Position numbers and translations under genes: made by a program. From Nemertoderma westbladi (taxonomy: Eukaryota > Xenacoelomorpha > Nemertodermatida > Nemertodermatidae), in NCBI GenBank assembly GCA_032718475.1, contig JAUCBJ010002872.1, positions 1 through 62,273 of the forward strand: a stretch of DNA of 62,273 nt, read 5' to 3'. Of this stretch, positions 55,031 to 62,273 are shown one piece after another (the first letter of the stretch is position 1; each line of letters opens with the position of its first letter). The notes beneath the pieces were generated by a model that worked only from the letters and a program-made list of their open reading frames with translations, was not told the origin of the DNA and made no database searches.

Positions 55031-56040
55031 TCGATATTTTTTATTAAATTTGTCTTTATTAAGTGTTTTATGCGCGTGCGCGATGTCCTTTATTTTTTGA
55101 GGGGGATGATCTATTGATCAGTCAGTAGGACGGTTAGTAAGAAGGTGACCGGTGTAACTGTGTAAACAAGCCGCCGCGGTAACATATTCTACTTTCCCTC
55201 AATTGGTAGGTAACAAAATCGTTTATTGTTTTGGTTAGAAAACCCTGTCTCGGTAACCTGCTCCTTTCCCAATTTGTAGGTAACAACGTCGTTTATTGTT
55301 TTGGTTAGAAATTACAGCCGCTGTAACCTGCTCTTTTCCTTCAATTGGAAGGTAATAAGTGTTTATAAATTCCCACATTCCCATCCACCTTCCCCTATTC
55401 TTTAATAAATAGTAAAATTAATAAATTTCTTAAATTTCATACATATTTTAAATGTAATATATTAATAAGAATCATTACCGTACTTAATTAATAATATTAA
55501 TTATAATTAATATAATTAACTTTAACTATTAATAATGATAACTATTAACAAGAAAGATTTACGAGAAAAATATTGCAGCAAATGCTGTATTGTTTTTAAT
55601 AAAAGTTGAATATTTCAACACCAACTAACAGACTAAATCTACGAAAGTTGTTTACATCTGAAATTATCCATCTTGTTGGGACAATCACACAACTTTCATA
55701 CCCACCATCCTTCATCCTACTGTATATCGCATTTTTAATATATAATAACATGCCTTTGTGCATTTAGATGCATACCGATATGCCTGTACTGCTACTTCAT
55801 ATGATGATACTGATACGTAACAGGAAACCTGAAACGTGATCCCCTATTCAGCTATTGGCTATTTACCTAACAGACAGTTAGGTAAATATTATATCTCTTT
55901 CTCCTGATTGATTATAGGATCAGATGCTGTCAGATCAGATCAGATCAGATAAGGACAGACGTTTTATTCTACCTCCTTTTTAAATTCCGCAGTTGAACAC
56001 ACCTACCATTTTTGGTGCTAAAATGAGAATTGCAAGAGGA

Positions 56041-56826
56041 AATAAACATAATTTTCAAATTTTGTAGATTATATGTAAGCAGCCATACGTTCTACTGTTC
56101 TATGTACTGATGTAGTACTGTAAGCTGATATTTTGGTTATTGTTATTATGTGTACATTACCTGATTACAGTATAATTATAATTACATCCTACCGGTGTCA
56201 TAAATGATACAAATTAATTTATACTGTATAATACAGTAATAACGATTCCTAAGGTTTGTGTCACAATCGTTACGGCCACAAGTGCTCTTATGGCACTTTA
56301 TACAGTTATAGCGCGTACCGGTATTGACAATAGTTTTTGTTTGAAGTACTTAAACTACACCTACATAGGCCCTACAGACATACAGGCTTGTGGCCGTTCT
56401 GTGATCTGCTGGTTGATATTGAGATTATTTATTGAGGACTAATATAGTATAGGAACGAAACAACAGCTGGTTAAGATATGCATGACAAACTGAAAGTATT
56501 TAACACGGATTTAACACAAGGCTGCAAGGCACAAAATCTAATTAGTTAAAATCACAAATTAAATTTTAAAAAGTATAAAGTCTAAGTAGGGCCTACTGTA
56601 CGTAAGTTAAAGGCTCGGTATCACAAATTAATTAAAATCACGAATTTAATTTATGAATGTATGCAGGCTAAGTTAAAAGGTAAAATCATGCTTAAAATCA
56701 CATTAAAATCTCTGAAAATATTTAATTTATAGCACCACTTAATTAAAATCATAAATTGAATTTAATAATTGTATGTAGATTAAAATGTACCGGTTTGTCT
56801 CTCGTACCTTGATTATTTAAAATTTA
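56041..56826. other. Non-coding part of duplication copy B
   Basis: Nearly identical to 39381-40214, with one deletion near 56400 (about 60 bp present in A at 39725-39790). No ORF. Confidence 0.5.
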
Positions 56827-57230
56827 TCCGATTATTTAGAGCAGCAGTAGTTCCAGTACTCCTCGATGGGCTGGGCTCTAACTGCTGAGGACATCAAATC
56901 TATGGATGGCACATTCACAAGAATTATACGCCGGGTTCATTGTGTCAAGTACAATGCACACATCTTCAACCAGACACTATATAACATTGGAGGTGTCTCA
57001 TTGGTTCCCCCAAGCTTGACACTAGAACAAAGCCATGAGGACCAGCCAGTGCATAATCTCGTGATTTGGCAGCCTCATGGAGTGAAGAAGCATGGTGGAC
57101 AGCCCATGACTTTCTTGAGACGCATCTTAAAGGACACTGGCCTTGAAGATGCGGATGATCTAGCAAATGTCATAGGTGATAGGGAGTTGTGGTGGCGCAA
57201 TTTTGTCGACAAGCCGGCACAGCATTCTTG
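56827..57230 (+). pseudogene. LINE1 3' fragment, duplication copy B
   Basis: Same insertion as 40215-40641 (shared left and right junctions). Differs by a further deletion that removes the NRLRFAGHCFRR segment (near 57030) while keeping the frame open. Confidence 0.8.
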
Positions 57231-57397
57231 TAATTTAAAAGCATGCCAATTGTCAATTATCTTATCCGTATGTGCCTTGTTCTTTTGTTACTGTGACTAT
57301 AATCTGCTCCGCTCCTTTCTGTTACAGCGACCTCATCGTTTATTATAATTGAGTCGCTTGAAATTTATAATAGAGAAGAGCGTGATATACATTAAAC

Positions 57398-59174
57398 TAG
57401 GGATGTCCCGGAATTCCGTTCCGGCCGGAATTCCGGCGGTTTTTGCCCGTTTCCGGTTCCGGCCGGAATTGCCGGAATGGGGTCAATTCCGGCCGGAATT
57501 TTACCGGAATTACAAGGTTCATATCTAGTTTAATAGCTGCAATTAGTTTGTTAAATTATTATCAACATTTATATTCATATTATTATTATTATCAATATTA
57601 CCAATTAGTTTAAGATACTTTTCAACACTTGTAAAAAAGTATAGAAATAAAGTTTTTTTCGACCGTTAGAGCTAACATTTGGATGCAAGGCATAGATGCC
57701 CCCTGGTTAGCCACTTCAAACTATTCGTGCCGAATCGAAAACTGCCTTTGCCCACATGCAGGGATCAAACCCACGACCTCCAGATAGATTGGAATTCAAT
57801 GCAACCAATACACCAAGGTGGAACCTAACTAACCTATGTAACGAGGGAAAATTCACAGCCACCCTGTTTATTACAATGAATTCAGTCTTGATGGGTATGT
57901 AACACATTTCCAAAAAAAAATACACCTGGTATTCAAACTAAAGTGGTCCCACCATGTGTTACACCACTCACTGTAGTACTCATGTACAATTCATAACCGG
58001 TTTAATTTACATTAACTAATTAAACCCTTTGTCGTTCTGAAGATATTTTATGAAATGCATCATTAGGCCCGTGCTCCACTGGTAAGTCGCTTAGTCAGAA
58101 TGTCAAAATGAATGGCTCCTGGCTCCATTGGTAACACAAGTCATAAGTCAATTGATAAAAAAATATAAGGTGCGTCTCACATTTACTGCATATTTATTAT
58201 ACCCAAAGTAACCAATCAGAGGCATCTTGCCGGATATAACACATGATTCATATGTCAAAAGATGGAACATGGGACATAATCACAGTCGTAACTTACGATT
58301 TACCATTGGAGACGCTAACATTGAATTATTTGAAACCAATGTGTTCCATAATTTATTCTGACTAAGACTACATAAGACTTACCAGTGGAGCACTGGCCTT
58401 AGCGTGTAGTTTTTCCAATTTGCTTATAAAATGGCGTTTTTTAGATTGATTTTACATTATTTTACATTGAATTTAAATTATTTTACATTGATTTTATATT
58501 ATTTTACTTTGCATTAATTATTAAATAATATGATAATTACAGGAGGCTAAATAAATTGCTAACCTTCTAAAGTTAGCAATGAAACTCGATTAACGATTAA
58601 CACAATATTTACAATTACTACTTTAACCTAAAACTAATATAAATATAAAACGTTATTACAATACGTACAGGTCCTGCGAGTGGTCGTTAGTTCAGTTCTG
58701 CGTCGTAGGTGCTGCATAATATAGTAGTTTAATTTATATTTACAGCAAATCCATTTCTTACCATAAATATATTTATTCCCAGCAATAATTAAACTGTAAC
58801 ATGTACTATTGGCCTCGTTTATTGTTTTGGTTCGAATAACATGTCACTGTAACATGCTCCTTTCCCTTAAAGACACCAGGATATTGCACCAATGGACCTA
58901 ATGACGCGATAGGCCGTAACAAACAGCTCAGGTCATTCTCCACTCCACCCACCTTAATTCCCCCAAGGTTCTGAGTCATCTCATTAACAAACTTACTGTA
59001 GAAATTTAAAAAATTCATTTGTTTCATAAAAAATTATAAAATTTCCTGGGTCATTTAGTGTATTTCACTAATTATAGAAAATTCCGGTTCCGGCCGGAAT
59101 TCCGGCCGGAATATTCCGGCATGTTGAATTCCGGTTCCGGCCGGAATCAAAATATCGATTCCGGGACATCCCTA
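57398..59174. mobile_element. hAT-like non-autonomous element with CCGGAATT foldback ends, 1777 bp
   Basis: The ends TAGGGATGTCCCGGAAT and ATTCCGGGACATCCCTA are inverted repeats flanked by 8 bp CATTAAAC (57390-57397 and 59175-59182). Copy A has a single CATTAAAC at 40803-40810. The TAGGG start and 8 bp duplication are hAT features. Inside each end are clusters of CCGGAATTCCGGCCGG-type palindromes (57410-57500, 59080-59150). A reverse SINE copy (57660-57826) lies inside. No transposase ORF. Confidence 0.85.
57660..57826 (-). repeat. tRNA-derived SINE, copy 2 (minus strand)
   Basis: Reverse complement shows box A TGGTGTATTGG (57815-57805) and box B GGTTTGATCCC (57771-57761), then GCAGTTTTCGATTCGGCACGAATA and CTATGCCTTGCATCC, matching the body of the copy at 54360. 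Diverged by several percent by eye. Located within the hAT-like element. Confidence 0.7.
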
Positions 59175-59233
59175 CATTAAACTACTGCCACCTGTATTTA
59201 ATTTATCGATTAATACTTAATTAAGATTTCATA

Positions 59234-60860
59234 ATGGATCAACATACTAATTTATTGAAAGAGAAATCTTCTGGTGCCGGTATAATTATAAAGAGCGAAC
59301 CAACCGACTATATAATCCTAAACAAAGAACCAACAGACTTTATAATTATAAAGAAAGAACCAACAGACTTTATAATTATAAAGAGAGAACCAACAGACTG
59401 TATGATTATAAAAAGAGAACCAGCAGACTCTACCCCCTATTCTCTTGATGTTAAACAAGAGAACTGCGTTCACGGATCATCTCCCATCGAAGAGCACAAC
59501 AATTTGTTCGGTAGAGTAGATGTTGTCCCTTTACTAGATGACGAAGATATTTCTTATGAACCATCTGGAGATTCTTTTATTGTTGAAAAACGGGAAAACG
59601 ACAGCCCAGAGTGTTCTTATGGTAGGCCTATTGAAACTGAAGGTACAGAAGCGACAATCAGTTGTGCAACAACAGAGTCAGGTAGTTCTAATGAAACGGT
59701 TGGGGAGTTGGTATCTTCTTCAGATACCAGTTCCTGTTTGCATTGCAATGAATTATTTAATAACAAAGGAAATTTAGAGAGACATATAGAATCCGTTCAT
59801 AAAGACATCAAGAATAAGTATAAATGCGAGTATTGTGAGAAACAGTTTAAATGTAAGCTTGGTGTAAAGAAGCATGTTAACTCTATCCATAAAGGTATAA
59901 AATATAATTGCAGTTATTGTAATAAAGAATTCTGCGTGCAAATTAATCTGAACACCCATGTGAACTACTTTCATAAAGATATCAAGTACAACTGTCTCGA
60001 TTGTGGAAAATCATTTAGTACAAAAGTCGAACTAAAACGACATGTCGACTCTATACATAAAGGTATCAAATATAAGTGCGGTTATTGTCATAAAGAATTC
60101 AGTCAGCAAGGGAATCTATACACCCATGTGAACTACTTTCATAAAGATATCAAGTACAACTGTTTTGATTGTGGAAAATCATTTGCTAGAAAATACGTAC
60201 TAAAACGACATGTCGACTCTATACATAAAGGTATCAAATATAAGTGCGGTTATTGTAATAAAGAATTCAGCCTACAAAGGAGTCTAAACACCCACGTTAA
60301 CTTTGTCCACAAAGGTATCATCAAGTACAACTGCTTCGATTGTGGAAAATCATTTGCTACAAAAGCCGAACTAAAACGACATGTCGACTCATCACTCTTA
60401 CGCATAAAGATATCAAATATAAGTGCGGTTATTGTCATAAAGAATTCAGTCAGCAAGGGAATCTAAACACCCATGTGAACTACTTTCATAAAGATATCAA
60501 GTACAACTGTTCTGATTGTGGAAAATCATTTGCTACAAAAGCCAAACTAAAACGACATGTCGACTCAATGCATAAAGATATCAAATATAAGTGCGGTTAT
60601 TGTAATAAAGAATTCATGTCATCAAAGGAATCTAAACACCCATGTGAACTACTTTCATAAAGATATCAAGTACAACTGTTCTGATTGTGGAAAATCATTT
60701 GCTACAAAAGCCAAACTAAAACGACATGTCGACTCTATACATAAAGAAAGATATCAAACATAAGTGCGGTTATTGTAATAAAGAATTCAGCCCGCAAAGG
60801 AGTCTAAACACCCATGTGAACTACTTTCATAAAGATATTAAGTACAACTGCTTCAATTGA
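59234..60860 (+). pseudogene. Poly-C2H2 zinc-finger gene with I-K-x-E-P repeats, copy B (frameshifted)
   Basis: Paralogue of the gene at 40862, same ATG context and the same acidic spacer. The N-terminal array has one unit fewer. The main frame (59234-60466) encodes 410 residues with seven complete C2H2 fingers and an eighth lacking its last His, then leaves frame where CGACTCATCACTCTTACGC replaces CGACTCAATGC (net +8, near 60391). Further breaks are +1 near 60615 and +4 near 60745. In total about 13 finger units can be followed, to the same TGA (60858-60860) as in copy A. Fingers in this copy differ more from one another (for example QQGNLYTH, ARKYVLKRH, LQRSLNTH) and the linker is often HKGIKY. 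The truncated protein could still bind DNA; otherwise a pseudogene. Confidence 0.8.
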
Positions 60861-61483
60861 GAAAATCATTTGTTGCTAAAATCGAACTAAAATGTCGACT
60901 CTGTACATAAAGATATCAAACTTAAGTGCGGTTATTGTCAAAGAATTCCGTCAGCAAGGCTACCTAAACACCCATGTTAATTCTCTAGTTACCGGTAACA
61001 AAATACAATTGTTGTATTTGTACTGAACTATATTTGTTTCGGATCATTATTGGAAAGATCTTTGTTTTAGAATGAAAAAAATATAAAATAAAACAAATGG
61101 AAAGTGGTTCAAATACATTGATTTTCAGGTTATTAATGTTTTCAGGGATGCTGATTGTAATGCAACATAAACCAAATCAATCAATGAACCAAAGTGAAAC
61201 TTATAAATTAGTAGGATTATCGAGTCAGATACCCCCTCACCCCCTTCAAACGATTCCCACTTATTCCCACGCTAAATTTTTCATCGTTTAATTGTTTTTC
61301 TCAATTTTTTGTCTATAAATGGTCTCGCAATTAAAGTCTCGTCTAAATGGTCTCGTCTAATTAATAAGGTAATGACGGAGTCGTATGAAATAGTTTTATT
61401 TAAATTATGATCAATTCTAAAGTTTAGCGAATTGTGCGCAGGTACGGTGTTGAGTTGATGTTTATGATAAAGATGTTTTATTA
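60861..61483. other. 3' flank of zinc-finger gene B
   Basis: Finger remnant to about 60980, then AT-rich sequence matching 43140-43557, directly followed by sequence matching 45585-45656. This is the empty site of the solo LTR of copy A. No gene. Confidence 0.6.
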
Positions 61484-62273
61484 GGGGGGGGGGGGGGGGG
61501 GGGGTAGAGTAGCACCCCCCTATTTTGGAAATTGACAAAAAAAGTTTTTTTATTCTATCATGTGCCGAATTTAATGGAGATTTCAAATCTGCAAGCAGTT
61601 TTCTCATATCTTTTCTCAAACTCAAGTTATTACACAAAACGTAAGAGCTAGTCTCATTTTTGAAAAGCCTTCGAGCAGCACTATATTTTACAATTGTACG
61701 GGGCCCTTTTCATAAAAATGGCTCTCACGGTACAGATATGAACAAAATTGATAGAAAGTTGTTTTACTAGTTATTATGTTTAGCAAGCATGAAACATTTC
61801 ATCAGAATGACGTTTTTTCATGAAAAGGGCTATTTCTCCGCCAATTTTAACTGAAATGACTTGAAATTTGGTACACTTGTTAAGATTACCCTTCTTCATA
61901 CTTCTTCCGAACAAATTTGGTTGAAAATGCCCTGGAGCCTTTTTATACCAAAAAGGCCTTTTTTGTGGCCTTTTTGTTCTAAAAAGGCTCCAGAGCATTT
62001 GAGGCAAAATTTGTTCAGAAGAATTGGAAGCAGGGTTCTTCTGACGCTATATTCAAAATTTCAACAAGTATTGGTGGAGAAATAGCCCTTGACGCAAAGG
62101 GCACTTTGAATAGCACAAAAATACATTTTGGGGCCAGTTTAAAAAAATTTTGGTTTGGTTATTCACACACAGTCCAGACGATGTTTAGTAGCACAAACAA
62201 TAAATTTCACCCAATTTTATGGTCTAGAGACACAAAAATGTGAAGTTCAATTTGGATGTGCTCCCCCCCCCCC
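61484..62273. mobile_element. Poly-G/poly-C-ended element, copy B (cut by window edge)
   Basis: 21 G at 61484-61504, then TAGAGTAGCACCCCCCTA; the window ends inside the terminal C-run, preceded by GGATGTGCT. The central hairpin (61935-61991) is a better palindrome here than in copy A: GGAGCCTTTTTATACCAAAA with AAAAAGGCTCC, and AAAAAGGCC with GGCCTTTTT. About 110 bp present in copy A near 45985-46090 are missing. Confidence 0.65.

Larger units (their letters stand above)
54279..55975. mobile_element. MULE-like non-autonomous element, ~1.7 kb
   Basis: The ends AGGATGGCTAAAACGTCTGT... and ...ACAGACGTTTTATTCTACCTC are imperfect inverted repeats that continue into (GATCT)n / (AGATC)n tracts. CTTTTTAAAT occurs on both sides (54270-54279, 55976-55985) and once in copy A at 39298-39307, so the duplication is 9-10 bp, typical of Mutator-like elements. 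It carries a SINE (54360-54660) and sequences related to the 18727 MITE, but no transposase. Confidence 0.72.
51529..56040. repeat. Tandem array of ~165-210 bp unit, copy B, interrupted twice
   Basis: About six units, with starts near 51560, 53560, 53740, 53915, 54060 and 54230 and a final half unit at 55976. The 51729-53544 and 54279-55975 elements both inserted into this array. Copy A has about three units, so the array has changed copy number since the duplication. Confidence 0.75.
48541..62273. repeat. Segmental duplication, copy B (runs off right edge)
   Basis: Same order and orientation as copy A. Relative to A it lacks the LINE2/BEL nest and the solo LTR, retains about 1 kb more of LINE3, and has three additional insertions (51729-53544, 54279-55975, 57398-59174), each with clear target-site duplications matched by a single site in A. 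Confidence 0.85.

Overview
This is a transposon-dense, AT-rich piece of a metazoan nuclear genome, probably an invertebrate. The evidence is spliced-looking exons, poly-C2H2 zinc-finger genes, BEL/Pao LTR elements, three LINE lineages, a tRNA-derived SINE and many TIR/foldback DNA elements. Nothing in the sequence fixes the species. No rRNA, tRNA gene, CRISPR array or bacterial-type operon was recognised.

Layout. 1-5957 (minus) is the 5' half of a BEL/Pao-type LTR retrotransposon: Gag reading off the left edge, a 2.1 kb leader, and a 5' LTR. 5958-8048 is tandem and inverted repeats. 8049-14851 is bounded by a 25 bp inverted repeat and may be one large composite DNA element; it contains a 0.8 kb minisatellite and a decayed LINE ('LINE1'). 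15.0-24.3 kb holds one terminal-exon-like ORF, a decayed three-exon gene whose second intron carries a 34 bp minisatellite split by a hAT-like element, and at least five foldback/MITE-like elements.

From 24478 to the right end the window is organised by a direct segmental duplication: copy A 24478-46561 and copy B 48541-62273 and beyond. Each copy carries a minus-strand LINE ('LINE3'), a tandem array of roughly 165-210 bp units, a LINE1 3' fragment, a C2H2 zinc-finger gene and a poly-G/poly-C-ended element. Because there are two copies, one serves as the empty site for insertions in the other. Copy A gained a plus-strand LINE ('LINE2'), into which a 10.8 kb BEL/Pao element (26693-37471, near-identical 1219 bp LTRs, TSD GTTTG) then inserted, and a 2 kb solo-LTR-like element. 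Copy B gained a 1.8 kb TIR element (TSD AATGG), a MULE-like element (9-10 bp TSD) and a hAT-like element (TSD CATTAAAC).

Most likely to matter to the host are the paired zinc-finger genes at 40862 and 59234. They encode repeated I-K-x-E-P motifs (SUMO/synergy-control type) at the N-terminus, followed by long arrays of two alternating, almost identical finger types. Both copies carry disabling changes. The intact BEL/Pao copy keeps one continuous 1017-codon ORF although the reverse transcriptase and integrase cores are missing, so it looks like a recently active non-autonomous element. All family assignments were made by reading motifs, without a database search.
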